Position numbers and translations under genes: made by a program. Below the pieces are notes generated by a model that saw only the letters and a list, made by a program, of their open reading frames with translations, was not told the origin of the DNA and did not search any database. Below are positions 44,941 through 56,790 of a stretch of DNA of 64,000 bases, piece by piece. The DNA is taken from positions 6,021,172 through 6,085,171 of the forward strand of contig CM041201.1 of NCBI GenBank assembly GCA_023078555.1, in the 5' to 3' direction. Each line of letters begins with the position of its first letter. The first letter of the stretch is position 1. Source of the stretch: Ulva prolifera (Eukaryota > Chlorophyta > Ulvophyceae > Ulvales > Ulvaceae).

Positions 44941-46984
44941 TAGCACCCCCGGACCTCGAAGAGCCTATGACAATCCACGCATGGCAGTCCAATGTCCGCA
45001 GAGTGAACCACGCATGCACATTCGGGACGACATAGGTGATGCCAACCCTCATGGTAGGCGGCCGAGGCTTCCATGTCCGCACCACAGCATGCTGGAGAAC
45101 GTTTTGGGGGCCACTAGAGAGCTTCCTACCCATGACCCAAGCAACGAATGGGGAATTGTTCTGGAGTGTTTTGTTGGACGTCCAATATGCTCCAGTCATA
45201 CCACGGCACCGCACCCGGCACCCGGCACGAAGCATCGCTGAAAACACCCCTTTCAGGTGACGGCGCGTGCCATTGCGGAGTAGAGCAACGCGTGCACCGC
45301 TGTGGGCTGTTTGTGGACGAAGTGAATCCTAAGGGTGTCTGGTCTTGGTCGGACCGCGATGTGCCGTGCCGCTCGAGGCAACTTGCCACTGGCAAGTACG
45401 TGGCATGCCCACTAGAAATGTTGCTGGGATTCCTCGAGAACCTGAGTTGCGCTGTGAAGTTGTGCATTAAATGATTCAGTAAATGATTCAGATTGAAAGA
45501 TAGAATTCGAACTGCGGTGCAGAGAGGCTGGTCCGTTACGCACCCCTTTTTTTTCAAGTGTTCTACGACATAGGCAGGTAGCACCGCAGACATCGTGCAG
45601 CAACAAAGCATTGCCAAGCTACACTACAGCCACTACTTGATGCAAGTCGGTGTCTGCTGTTGACGGTGGAATTTCCGTTGTTGTGCATTCCCCTGGCGGT
45701 GCGACCAGTCGCATTGAATCACAATCGCTCTCCTCGCGTCAGCACCATGCATCGTGCCGAACGCCGAAAAAGAACCAGAGCGCGCTCGACGCAATTGTAT
45801 TCAGCACAATGCAAGATCAGCGGCAATGAATATAACGGAAACGACTGCTGCCTTACTGGAATTCTGGAGGTGCGTTTGTAACTTGGCGCGAAACGAATGA
45901 GAGATCAGGCAGCATGCGCAAGGAGGGTTGAAGTTGTGGGATCACGGATTTTGGAGATGCGAGGCGATGAAAGTGCTGACTGAGAGGTCATGAAACACAC
46001 ATACTGGTGATTTCAGCTGCGGCCGCATATGGCGGAACCAGCATTGTTGCAGCCCCACAATGGCCTGAAATCATCATACAAGTGAAGTGGGTGCAGTAGT
46101 GGCGCGCAAGGGCAACCATCAAATTCTCACCGAAGATTAAGAGGACAACTAGCACAAACTGGCATAACATGCCTCAACTCCATGTGACAGCCTTTCACAA
46201 ATCGCAAAGCAACTATACCGGCTGCGGCTTTCTGGTGCCAGGTGGCACTGTACCTCACAGAGCATCTAATCACAATTCCTTGTACCTGGCCTTCGGAGAG
46301 CTATTCGTTAACAAAAAAAAATTTTGCGACAGCTCCTAACCTCTTGACTTTGTCCTTGCAACACTATAGCCACCACCCACTCGAACAATTCCATGGCACC
46401 ACAACTGCACATCAGTGCCCGTAAAAGCAAGAATGATGAAATTTCGCATCCCGCAATCAAGATACTCTTGGGTCCGCGCCCACCGGGATCCATGGCATTG
46501 AGGCTGTGCATGTTTACACAGGGTCGGCCGATATGGTGGTCATACCATGTTTATGCGATATCGACGTGCAGACAGGTTGAGTTGTGCGTTAGAGTGCGAT
46601 CATACACCTTGTAACTGCACATGTTGCTACGTTTTATGAACAGCATGCTGATTTTCCATTCATGGTCAATTGACCTTTTCTGAAAGAGGCTCCGTTGCGG
46701 TCATTTGATGGTCCAACACATGAGTTTCATAGAGCAGTATCGCATGCTGATGCGCATCTACCATCTACACCTCAGCCGACATGAGGGCCTGGGACAAATC
46801 GAGACACGAGGCCATGCGAAAGTTTGAGTGGGCTGTATACAAAACGGGGGCTGACAATGTGGACATGCCATTCAAAATCGTACTGCCGCATATAAACATC
46901 TAATGATATTGGCAGATGATGTGTATGGATCTAAATATCTTCGAACTCTTGCGTACACAACTCCTTTGATTGAGATGTTGCGAC
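44941..46984. other. Unassigned region
   Basis: Open frames of 100-160 codons on both strands (minus 45617-45126; plus 45148-45474) without recognised motifs. A tRNA-like phrase lies on the minus strand at about 45495-45545 (GTGCGTAACGGACCAGC and GCAGTTCGAATTC), too weak to call a tRNA. No gene supported. Confidence 0.3.
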
Positions 46985-47890
46985 CTACTCATCTTTCTTC
47001 CTTGCTGGCAACACTTTACCATCTCGTGGATCCTTGAATGACCCGAAAAGGCGATCGAGGTAAGTAAAGAACGGCTGTGCATAGTTCAGCTTCAACCCGG
47101 TCGGTGAATGGTGTACATCATGGTATTCCGCATTATTCATCCCTGGTATATTGGTGAGATTCAAGGGAAACTTTAGTCCTGAATGGTCACTCACCGTCTT
47201 GAAATATGACAAGCTCCAGAAAGTCATCGCTGTTAAAGGAGAACACCCTGGACACACAGTGTCGGCAATGTGAGAATTGGCCTGGTAGCCCCATCAGCAT
47301 GCAATCCAGAAGGCACAGAGCAGCCCCACCTGTTGCTGCCACAGAGATGGTACCAGATAATGTGTCCATTATCAGCATTTCAATGGGATGCTGATATAAC
47401 GCTGCGCATGGATACGGTATGAACACCTTGTGATGCCAGATATGGATATTTTTGTAACACCAGTCCATTTCGTGGAATAATCGATGAAAGGAATACTGCC
47501 ACGCATCTAGACAAACCATGGCTCCAATAAACCTGATGCCTTGTCCAATGTAGGTTCGGTGCGACTCGTGCGGAGGGTCCAGGAGGAGCAAGCCGAGCAC
47601 CATCTGGACGAGGTGCTGCAGCAACACAGTGAAAACGACCCTCTTCCGGGAGACCTGCAGCATGAACACAATCCAGAGTGTGCGCAAGCTTTCGTAAGCC
47701 ATCAGAAAGATGCAGTCCGGCGTACCAAATTGAAGCGCTGTTCGTCATTTTTTACATGTAGCCTGTAATGATCAATCCATGGCGACCTTATGCTGGAAAT
47801 GGCTTCGTAACACAGAGCGGTGAGCCAATACACGGCAAATGGCACAGTGACAGACAACGTGTTTTCACTTACTGCCAGCGACATCCTCAC
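46985..47890 (-). CDS. SBH: Sphinganine C4-hydroxylase (sphingoid base hydroxylase), three exons
   Basis: Di-iron membrane oxygenase of the fatty acid hydroxylase superfamily. Family role: hydroxylates C4 of sphinganine (or dihydroceramide) to make phytosphingosine-type bases in the ER. Exons: 47890-47726, 47654-47330, 47247-46985; joined length 250 aa, close to plant SBH and yeast Sur2-type cores. Introns of 71 nt (47655-47725) and 82 nt (47248-47329) have GT..AG ends and restore homology exactly. All three histidine boxes are present: HRLFH, HIWHH and HDVHH. Other family landmarks: VYWLTALCYEAISSI near the N-terminus, ALYQHPIEMLIMDTLSG, FKTVSDHSGLKFP, and LNYAQPFFTYLDRLFGS near the end. Start Met at 47890 (a second at 47884). 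Divergent neighbour FHA gene begins 488 bp away. Looks intact. Confidence 0.88.
47248..47329 (-). other. GT-AG intron 2 of the hydroxylase gene
   Basis: Donor CAG/GTGGGG, acceptor TCCAG/GGTGTT, phase 1. Skipping it gives ISVAATG-CSPLTAMTFW, the same length as the plant protein through this segment. Confidence 0.75.
47655..47725 (-). other. GT-AG intron 1 of the hydroxylase gene
   Basis: Donor TTTG/GTACGC, acceptor CTGCAG/GTCTCC, phase 0. Joins QRFNL to VSRKRVVFTVLLQH. Confidence 0.75.
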
Positions 47891-48378
47891 GACAGTTCAA
47901 GGCGGAAGCAGGCAGGCAGTACTGTATGCAAGTACCTTCTCGCAAGTGATCATGAACGACGATGCACCAATGGCCCTGGTGGTGGCACGTTGCAATAATT
48001 CGTCGGGACACAGACGCGCAAGCCGGGATGATCTAGGCGGTCGGGAGAGACTGGTCGTAGAAGGTATGGTTTAATTAATTATCATCGAGCTGCCTGCCCG
48101 AGCGCACCGCCCGCAGCTGTACACGGCCAGGATCCGCGCGTTCAGAGCGCATGCATCAGTGCCAGTGGGGACCCGCCCAGGTCCTGTCCTGGGCCCTTCA
48201 CCTGATCGCTAGAGACTATGAATTATGGTCCCCACACCGGCTTCTTCCAACTTCTGCGTTCCTACGCTCGTACATAGTTTAGCAGGTTGCAGGAATGCGT
48301 CGTGTGCTGTGTTGTCAAAGCAACGGCCATGTCTGGGATGCGGCATATGAATTAGGGCGCCTGGAGAAGATCGTATGA
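47891..48378. promoter_or_regulatory. Intergenic region between divergent host genes
   Basis: 488 bp between the hydroxylase (minus) and FHA (plus) start codons, so it should hold both promoters. GC-rich in the middle (48080-48200), with no clear TATA box on either side. Inference from layout only. Confidence 0.4.
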
Positions 48379-49523
48379 ATGCTTCATACTCGCGGATCTG
48401 TTGTGACTGTCGATCCTATGAGCGATGATACACATCCGTGCAAGCTCTCGAAGTTCGGCTTCGCTAAGCTCTTAGGCACGCGAGGGGATGAGCCGATAGA
48501 ATACCTGATACGCAAATTTGAGGTCATCCTTGGCAGGAATTCCAAAAACTCTACCGCTGATGTAGTTTTAGGTACGTTTCCAATCCTTGTGTTGACAACC
48601 TACCAGCGGCTCACCCGCCACATTATCCAAGCTTCGTTGGCGACCTTTCTTCAAGGCTTGCACCAACCTGAGCAACTCAATGCATGCTGTGGCATAGCCA
48701 TGAAGATGCCAGTGGTAGATGATCTGATCTTATCACAGTCGCTCCAGACCTGTGGATGCAGGTGAAAGCATGTCGATCTCTCGCAAGCACGCTGTGATCA
48801 GATATAACTTTGAGGCAAAGTGCTTTGAGCTTATAGTCATGGGCAAGAATGGTAAGGCCTCACGGCGCTTGATCATTTGCAATGGTGGCTCTTAGGAGCT
48901 GGGTCCAGTGCCTGTGAGCTGCGGGACAGTCCAATCGATGACTCTCATCAAACCTGCATCAGCTGTACATGTGATACCGTCGCCGTAGATCTTCAGTTGA
49001 GCTATAGTATGATGATCTTGCGGCAGGTGAACGGCAGATCATATGCATTGAGGAAGTGCCACATCCAGGTGTTAAAGTTGGTGATGTGACAGTATTGCCT
49101 GATGATCAGCCGAAGGAGCTCCATTCAGGAACGTTCGCTATCCATCAGATCGGATCTGCCCCTGCTGACGTGGACAAGTCGAAATGGTTTCGTGCCAGGC
49201 ATTGAATGTGAACCCTTTGAGCATGTTCAGGTGACCGTATCAGCACTGCTTTAGAGTCTTCCATGCATTTTCTTCTGCCGAAGCGAAATCATTTGTACAA
49301 GGTGTCATTCAATGGTAGGTCTGGTACTCCGGTGCTGTCTGACGCATCGCATCCAATGGCCCATGCAGCCGCTGCAGCTGCTGACACGCCTGCAAGCAGC
49401 TCTGCAGTTGGCGCCGGGGTGCATCCTCTGCTTGCCAATCCAGCTGGACTGACTACAGCGCACATGCCAGTTGGAATATCACCGTTGCAAGCTGGATCAC
49501 AAGCAACAGTACGCCTCCTCTAA
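48379..49523 (+). CDS. FHA-domain protein (plant FHA2-like), multi-exon
   Basis: FHA domains bind phosphothreonine peptides; this subtype occurs in nuclear regulators such as plant FHA2 and yeast Fhl1. Exon 1 (48379-48571) ends with FGFAKLLGTRG, YLIRKFEVILGRNSKNSTAD. Exon 2 (48762-48851) gives SMSISRKHAVIRYNFEAKCF, LIVMGKNG. Exon 3 (from 49027) gives ERQIICIEEVPHPGVKVGD and may run on to 49169 (LHSGTFAIHQIG). Exon 4 (from 49257) gives SSMHFLLPKR. Key FHA residues are present: GRNS, S-x-x-H (SRKH) and GKNG. Introns 1 and 2 (190 and 175 nt) are clean GT-AG, phase 1. The end of exon 3 and everything after exon 4 are uncertain; an Ala-rich tail to 49523 and a further open frame at 49658-49867 may belong to it. 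Start may be 48379 or 48418. Confidence 0.75.
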
Positions 49524-51120
49524 GATCACAATGGTCCTTACAAAGAGATCTACACCAAGTTGTGTCGTAGTGCTGTGTTGAAGTGAAATGAAGGATTCAT
49601 GTCATTATCTGGTCATGCCAATCTGATCTGCAGGGTCTTGCTGGCGAAAGCCAACGGTTGTGGCCAATAGATGGTGATGGTGCCGGAGCTGTGGTGCAGC
49701 CAGACGCAATCATGGCTGATACTCCAACGATCGGAAGTGGCAATGCTGTAGAATTGCAGAATATGGGGTTGCCGATACTTCCAGCGGGGACACCATTGCA
49801 ATATGGCTGTATCAGCGAAGGTGTTCGGGGTGCTGCTGGCACTCCTCACACTGTTGCTCCTCCATGAGACAAAATTGCGGTTGAATGTCTGCAATGGTGG
49901 CGATATAAAGAGTTCACATCAGATGTGTGACTGTAAGGGGTGCACCTTGCAATGGGCTTCCTATTCTTGGACAGCTGCCCTCTCATCACCAGTCTAGCTG
50001 GTGCAAAATCCCAACCCTCTTGCATCTACATGTCCCTTGTGGGGCAGCATGTCTTTCAAGGTACCGCCTTTGTGAATGGTACGTTCCATTGAATTCCACC
50101 TTCCACTTTTTGTGCAACAGCCCAGCTCGGACAGGCTGAGCTTGACATGGGAATTGTGAGTGATACGTACCCCTCTTTTCTGCTGAGCAGTGAACACTTA
50201 CATTGTACATCTCATTATATGTACCTGCCTTGCCTGTCGGCGAGATAGCGTTGATTCGCCACTTGGTAGCTCTACAGCCAAAGGCCGTGTGAGCATGCAG
50301 TGGAGCGTAGGAGATGTAGGTGTGAATCAACAGTGCTGTGCCAATTCATCAGAAAATCCCGAATCTGTTGCTGATACCGGTGCGTCACAATGGCGGAGCT
50401 GCATGGCTGTGATCACATTCTCATGGATGTCGTGTCCAGTAGGCGTGCATGTGCCCTGCCATGCTGAGAGTTTACCTCCAGTCAAGTACAAAAATGGTGT
50501 GTGTGCTGCATGAAATATTGTAGATCTCGCACAAGGTGATACAAATGGTCATAATGAAATACCTCGATATTGCACCTTGAGATTTCGATGGGCACTCTGC
50601 TATACTCAAACAAGCAAGGGGCACCTCAGCTGCGGCAAACAACACACTCGTCATGTCAACTGCCATGACAAATGGCTCACCAGCAAGGAGGGCATGTTTC
50701 TGCTAGCGGCCATGAATTTGATGCCGTGCGAAAGAGAATTATATATATGTACACGGAACTTAAAAGATCTGGAATAATGTGCCATGCATGCATGTGGCGG
50801 AAAATGGAAGAAAACGGCCGTTTGCAGGGTCAATAATATCACAGAATCAACAAAATCGCGCCAGCCTACTCTTGGTGTGCTTCCATGATCTCATGTGAGC
50901 CACCATGTCGCAGCTCAACTGGTGGTTCCATACATCCAACCTGCAAACAGAGACTATGAGTCGTGTGTTCTGAGCACCAGAATAGCCTGAAATGGTACAA
51001 GCATACATCCGAGCACAGACTCAGACATGGTGATGGACCCTCACGATGACAGGTGCCTGCCTAAACGATGCGTAGTTGTACAGTCGGGGGGATGAAATAG
51101 TGTGATCTGCATTGAAGTCT
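49524..51120. other. Possible 3' exons of the FHA gene, then no recognised gene
   Basis: 49658-49867 (plus) is open and protein-like (PTIGSGNAVELQNMGLPILP), a candidate 3' exon. From 49870 to 51120 no frame has a motif I recognise. Confidence 0.3.
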
Positions 51121-51129
51121 TCAGCACGA

Positions 51130-51790
51130 CTATCATCAGAACAGACAGAGCTGCCATTGCCTAGACCAGGAACCTCAATCAACTGACCTTCAAGCAGCAT
51201 ACTAGAATTTGCCAAGCTTGCCATGATGGAGCTGCCATGTCTTACAACCTGCTCAGAACATTTCATCAAGTGAACTGGACACACGCTTCGCACTGATGGA
51301 CAAACAGACAGCCACATGCAAGCAGATGGATATCTCAACCAGTCGCACCACTGCATCAGCGTTGTGCAATCGAAGCTTTGCTGGGGGCATGTGCAGCCAA
51401 TTTGCTATGCTGGCCCACGTGTCACCACGGCGTGTACAGTATAGACGCGGCTGGCATGGCCGCGGCAGTGCAATACAATCGCCGCACTGAAGATTGGAAG
51501 GCAAATCTGGATTCATCTTGCGGAGCTCCTGTCCAGACACCTGGCACACCTGCATGTCTGCATCATTTCAAAGATCCCCATCACAATGACAGTAGTAGAT
51601 CATGCACATGCACATATTGAGACATTCAGTGTGCAGCAGGAAGAAACATGCTCTGGCGATGCTGGAAAGAGTCTCATCATTCTGGACCACATGCATAGGG
51701 TTGAGCTCTGCCTCAGTTTGTGCTTCAAAATTTGAGATCCTGACGAGGTGGCGGCTCGCAACCTTGAAATTGAGCCAAAGTAGTTGCAAT
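51130..51790 (-). CDS. LysM-repeat protein, partial gene model
   Basis: LysM domains bind N-acetylglucosamine polymers such as chitin or peptidoglycan. On the minus strand the upstream exon (ending at 51648) reads MHVVQNDETLSSIARA. A 90-nt GT-AG intron (51558-51647) follows. The next exon reads VSGQELRKMNPDLPSNLQCG, DCIALPRP (end of LysM 1), then CTRRGDTWASIANWLHMPPA, KLRLHNADA (LysM 2). A later segment, SSMLLEGQLIEVPG near 51170-51215, looks like the end of LysM 2 or a third unit, implying another intron at about 51230-51330. The N-terminus, any signal peptide and the stop were not established. An acidic stretch (SQDEEDDLLPAAM) lies upstream near 51850. Confidence 0.55.
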
Positions 51791-53750
51791 TGGGCATTTG
51801 GAGACTTGTCACAAAGTTGATCTGGTGACATTGCTGCTGGCAGCAAGTCGTCTTCCTCATCTTGACTGATCATTTTGGGGCCTGCACCAGAGCACTGGCG
51901 ACTGGGATGACATGCAGGTGTGAGCAAAGCACCACAGTGCACATGCACCAAATGCATATGTAATCCCAAGACTATCGCACGTCGCCCCCACGCCGATTCG
52001 AGAATGCTGAAGCCCACTCGTGCTACTCGTGCAGACAGAGCCTCAGTGTACGCATGCTCATGACCAGGGCAATTGCAACATGCTGCATGCACAAGGTTTC
52101 CCCGGCAGAACTATGTGAGGTATGAACATTGGAGCAGTCCTTGCAACCCGGAGAGCGCACCGGCAAAAAACGCTTTGACAGAAAAACATAGTCCACGTTG
52201 AACACCGCCAAAACGACTCAGATGGTCGATGAAAGCGGCAGCATAGTACATAGCAGGAACACAAGACAGGAGGGTCATTTTGTTAGGAATTCCAAACGCT
52301 TGGAAGCCATGCTTAGAAGCGAGGAGCTGTGCAGTTGACAGGGTCATCTGCACCAGAACAGCAGAAGATTGAAATGGGGCAGCAATTACCTATGCCACCA
52401 GCCATGCGCAGTCATGCAAGGCGTATCATTGTTGTTCTGTAGCTACATCGCACCAGTGATCAGTTGACTTCGCAACCAACACATGGCTAAATACATGCTT
52501 TTTTCACACATCCTACATCAAGTCAAACAGGCAATGGTGACTCTCAGGGGCCAAAACGAGAGGTTTTGTCGGCAAGGATGACATTGGTACAGGCATGTGC
52601 ACAGCCTCGCCGCAGCAGGCACTGAAATACCACTGTTAATACAGTGCTGGTTCACCAGGATTGAGAGTTACATATTGCAGCAGTGGACGGGTTGCATGTG
52701 CCTGGCAGGCAAGATCTGATCGATCCACTGCTTTCACCACAGACTTCTTGACAATTACTTTGCCCATTCATGACGTGAATCGGTAGTGTGACAGGCATAA
52801 CGGCTATCTCTAAAGATGTCGCTCTGCTTGCTGGGAACCACATCCCACACGCAGCAACTGATAGCAAGATATGGCCGATTCACACTTGCTTGAATGCGAC
52901 CAGTACAACGGACTTGTGGCAGAGCAGCAGCAATTTCGCACCTGGCATATGCCAAGTCTTGTTTCAGCTATGTCATCACACCAGACCTCCAGTGCTTCAT
53001 GGCCGCCGCTAGCTGCAAGCGCCAATGCGCATACAACTTCAGCATCGACAGCGTGAAAGGCGTCATACTTCAGTGCATCCCTTGCCTTCCCAAGAAGTTC
53101 TAGAGTTCCAGGAACCAGAGCAGCTGCAAGTTGGCCGGTGCTGGATCTAGAGTGATTTGTTGAGCGGCTAGATGCCATGTGGCTGTGGCGAGCGCATGTC
53201 GACAAATCTACATATGCGGGCTCAACTTCATCTCTGTCCGTGTCATTTTGCCCACGCAGGGCAAGACATTGACCCTTGAGCTCTTGACAATGCCAAGTTG
53301 CAGCAGGCTGTGTGCCGGCCATGAATGCAAACATACAACTGGTGTAAGCAAGCTGACGTGAGATTTACGACTAAATCAAGGGCCGTGAATGTGTCTTTGC
53401 CCGTCAACGCGACGAAGCTGTCATTTTTTAGTATGCCTGTTAGGATGATCAGTCCCAAAGTAGCATGATCATCCGAGACCGCGTCACGACGAAAGTCATG
53501 AGCACATTACAGAACATTTACATTTTAATCTCTGTGGTTTACAGTTACGCGAATTGGCTATATCAACCAGTTTTTTTGCACCCAATCCATCTTACATGAA
53601 TGCAGGCAGTCAATGAGAAGCATACCTTGGCAATCTGTAACTTTCCAAGCTTCTTTATGGGGCTCTCGCACCGCATGTGTGCACAAGCAGTTTCCCATGA
53701 ACGTCGACGCTCAATGACTCGACTAACGACCGGGACGACTGGAACTGCTG
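51791..53750. other. Possible minus-strand exons, unassigned
   Basis: Minus-strand 53334-52810 contains LAAALVPGTLELLGKARDAL, YDAFHAVDAEVVCALALAAS and GHEALEVWCDDIAETRLG, which look like folded protein but match nothing I can name. Could be an exon of the LysM gene or of a separate gene. Confidence 0.3.
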
Positions 53751-53753
53751 ATA

Positions 53754-54434
53754 TTGATCACACGGCAGCATCGTCTATGCATGATGTCTACGAAATATGG
53801 GGTGAAAAAAATGCCTGCGTGTGAGCTCTACGCTATTGGCAACAATATCGAATCGGGGAATCGGCTGGACCCCAGCGCAACTGGTCACGGGTGCATATGC
53901 GCCACCGAAGGGCAAACTGGACAAACTTGTGTCTTCAGCTTCGTAGTCGAATTGAGTATATGTGGAAGCGTGCGCAAATTCTGCTCGGTCCTGCAAGAAC
54001 TGCATTGCAATGCTGCATGCAGGTCAGTTGCCGCCGTAGAGCAAGCCTCGCACGACACATGCATGCGTACCGAGGCTGTCCGCCCCCCTGTTCCATTGTG
54101 GGAATCCCCGTGTCAGTCTTCGCTCTTCACCGGGTTCCCCCCGGCGGCCGATGCCACCAGGGGTGTGCACCCCGACCGGGTTCCCGAAATTTCAGGCATT
54201 GTTTTGGCAAATCCCAGTGGCCGGCTGCGCCGGGCACTGCAAGCAATCCACCGGCCGGGGTCATTCCCGGTGGGCCGTGCAGTGGCTCACCGGGACATCC
54301 GGATCGGTCATTGCAATGACGAACAGCTGCGCAGCAACTGGTCAATGGGCAACGAAGGTGAACTCTCTACCTTCATTGGACAAATTGAAAGCGGCATGAT
54401 GCAATTGTTGCAGTGCATGCCAGCAATGACATGA
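53754..54434 (+). other. Open frame of 226 codons, not recognised
   Basis: The plus frame is open from 53754 to 54434, but its second half runs through the GC-palindrome region and has a repeat-like composition. Probably not a gene; the minus strand at 53775-54005 is equally open. Confidence 0.2.
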
Positions 54435-55480
54435 GCACTGGCATGCATGAATGCTGCACTAGGTCCACTGCGCCTCGCGACCCGGACCGATGGACGCACC
54501 AGAGCCGGCCAGCTGTAAACACGGGCGATCAGTAACCGATAACATGGGCATGTCTATTGACGAGCTTGAGATGCTGCTGCAGGAGGGTGTGTAGGAGTTG
54601 ATGGTGCTGCTATAGCAGTATACGAAGATTGCATGGTGTGGAAACATGTGACCGCCAATTGTGACCACCTCCTTACCACCGCTTGCAGCAGCACAAGTTT
54701 TATTCTCTGACCCCCCTTCAACATTCAACACACCACCGGGGGCCCCGCTTTGCTGAAACAAAGCCACCGGGCGCAGCCCGGTGGAAAATCTGATTTCCAT
54801 CGGGATTCCCCTTGGCAAAAAAAGGGGGTGCACACCGTTGTCGTCAACGATGCTCCGCGAGGTCAAGCATGTATGAACACGCAAGAACTTGTCGACAGGT
54901 TTGCGGAGGTGCACACATCTGTATATGGCGAGTCCTGTGAGCTATCATGCGATGCTACATGCCTCTCCAATTGTGCCTTTGTGACACATCGGCAACACAT
55001 CGCATTGCGCATGCCTGCACCGCAACGGCGATCCGCTGAGCTCGTCCTGGGGTGGTCTGACCCGCCCTGGGTATCCATCAGGCGCGTACCACCCGACGGG
55101 ATTCCCGTTGACAAGGGCGAATTTTGGGGGGGAAACCGGGGCCGGCAAAGGTGGCACCGGGGGTTTCCCCCCATGAGTTGCTTGCGTTCACCAGGCCATT
55201 CCCGGTGAGCGTCGCAGCGGCTCAAGGCAAGCCCGGCGGACAACGAGGGCGAGGTGACTTCATTGGGCGGAGAGAAATGCATGTGAGAAATGACACGCAC
55301 TGACTTGAGTGTGGTCGCGCCAATCGAGACCTGTGGCATGTGACGCAGACTTGTGTCACATCGAAAAGGCATGCGGCTGACGTTATGGCCATCCACTGTA
55401 GATGATGGTGCAACAAAAGGTTTGATTTTCCAAAAACTAACCTAAAATTCCGGGATCCCGGTCGGGGTGCACAACCCTGA
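54105..55480. repeat. Cluster of GC-rich palindromes with inverted end motifs
   Basis: CGGGNTTCCCG-like phrases recur at 54133, 54178, 54266, 54801, 55098 and 55448. A perfect hairpin CCACCGGGC-GCA-GCCCGGTGG lies at 54762-54783. GTGTGCACCCCGACCGGG plus TTCCCGAAATTTCAGG (54163-54202) recurs in inverted form at 55441-55480 (complement GTTGTGCACCCCGACCGGG). Could be a foldback or palindrome-bearing mobile element of about 1.3 kb. Confidence 0.45.
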
Positions 55481-56145
55481 TTGACGAGCCCATTTTTGGC
55501 CTAACGTCATACAAGCAATCCTGCTCCCCACTGTCACCTGCGGAACGCCTTGGAAGGAACACCTCCCTACACGGAGATAATCTCCTACTACATCTGCACG
55601 TGTCATAAAATATTTCCACCTTTGGACACAATGCATGACGCAAAAGCGTGCACATGCGTGTAGTGGCGCCTACGGCTTGTCTGTCCCGGAGGAAGCTTCA
55701 CTGAGTTTGGTCAAATTCAACCGGGATTGCACCGCTGAGGGGCTAGGGTAATTGGCATATCCCTTTATATCTTTGTAGTTCTGGAGGGGTGTTCAAGATC
55801 AAAATTCACTAAATCAACTGGCGTTGTCAGCCCATCCCTCTCTCTTTGCGTGCCTTTCATTCTGCATACTTGTTGTGATGCCCAATTCAGCTTGCTCATG
55901 TGTTCCAAGTGTCTAGCATCAATCGAGACACATGTGCATACCGCAATTACTATCCCATGTCACGTCTCGCTAGATGCACATGTGTCTGCAAGCTGGACAC
56001 ATACATTGAGATGTTGACTCAATACATACAATCTACCTTGGAGCACCGGCGTTAGACCATGTACCACGTCACAGTTGTGCACATGTCATGCAAGCATGTG
56101 GTAATGCATACACGCCGCTATGTGCCCAATTAGCGACAATACACT
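55481..56145. other. No gene recognised
   Basis: AT-richer, short frames only. ACACATGTGCATA and TAGATGCACATGTGTC (55929 and 55973) form a local inverted motif. Confidence 0.3.
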
Positions 56146-56521
56146 GTTGTGGGATATCCTTACCTAGGGAGCCGAGACGAAGATATTATATACCATACTT
56201 CATTAAAAGCATGGACATGTAACGCGTAACGCTGATTTTCTGGGTACTCAGCTAGGTTTAGTTAATCATGATTTGTCGGGTTGACACACCCAACAAAGAC
56301 TGGAAGTTTTAGACCTAGACGCCATGTAACGCCGGCCTAGATGTCCCTATTTTAGTACGGTAGTCGCCAAAACCAAGGGAGGAGACATCTAACAAAGGAC
56401 TCGTTGCTTCAGGTGAGCCCCAGTGGTTAGAGAATGTCGTGTGTACTCGTGAAGTCACAGGTTCAATTATTATATTTCTGTCACTCGCGACCTTACATGG
56501 CAAGGTACGCTCCCCTCCAAG
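56146..56521 (+). repeat. Dispersed repeat with tRNA-like promoter boxes, copy 2
   Basis: TGTTGTGGGATATCCTTACC at 56151, a TATA-like ATATTATATACC, CATCTAACAAAGGACTCG, GTTGCTTCAGGTGAGCCCC, then TGGTTAGAG (A-box-like) and AGGTTCAATT (B-box-like, about 56459). The same phrases and order as 3161-3345 on the opposite strand. No coding. Confidence 0.5.
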
Positions 56522-56790
56522 TGCAAGCGCGAGTGGAAGCGTCATACCGTAAGTTTAGTTGGGCGAAATGCTAAGTATGTGCGCGGAGTACTTAGCACAT
56601 GATGCCTGAGATCAGGGATCACACATGCATGGTCAGCATCGGAGTCAGAAACTTGGAACATGTCCTTGTTCGACCTATACAGCGCGCTGGAATGCGTCTT
56701 CTAACTTGTGGGCTGGTGACTGCCACGTGTCACCATGTCCATGCGTCCTCATGTGCACCTGCCTTGGGCGCTACGAGGCAATTTCACAAC
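56522..56790 (+). repeat. Left arm of a 269-bp inverted pair
   Basis: TGCAAGCGCGAGTGGAAGCG to GAGGCAATTTCACAAC. It matches the reverse complement of 63174-63442 along its whole length, about 85% by eye. Confidence 0.7.

Noticed and set aside
45495..45545. tRNA gene on minus strand
   Set aside because: A TTCGAATTC B-box-like phrase and a loose A box are present, but no clover-leaf with a paired acceptor stem and anticodon arm could be drawn.
53754..54434. 226-codon plus frame as a host gene
   Set aside because: Runs into palindromic repeat sequence and has no recognisable domain.
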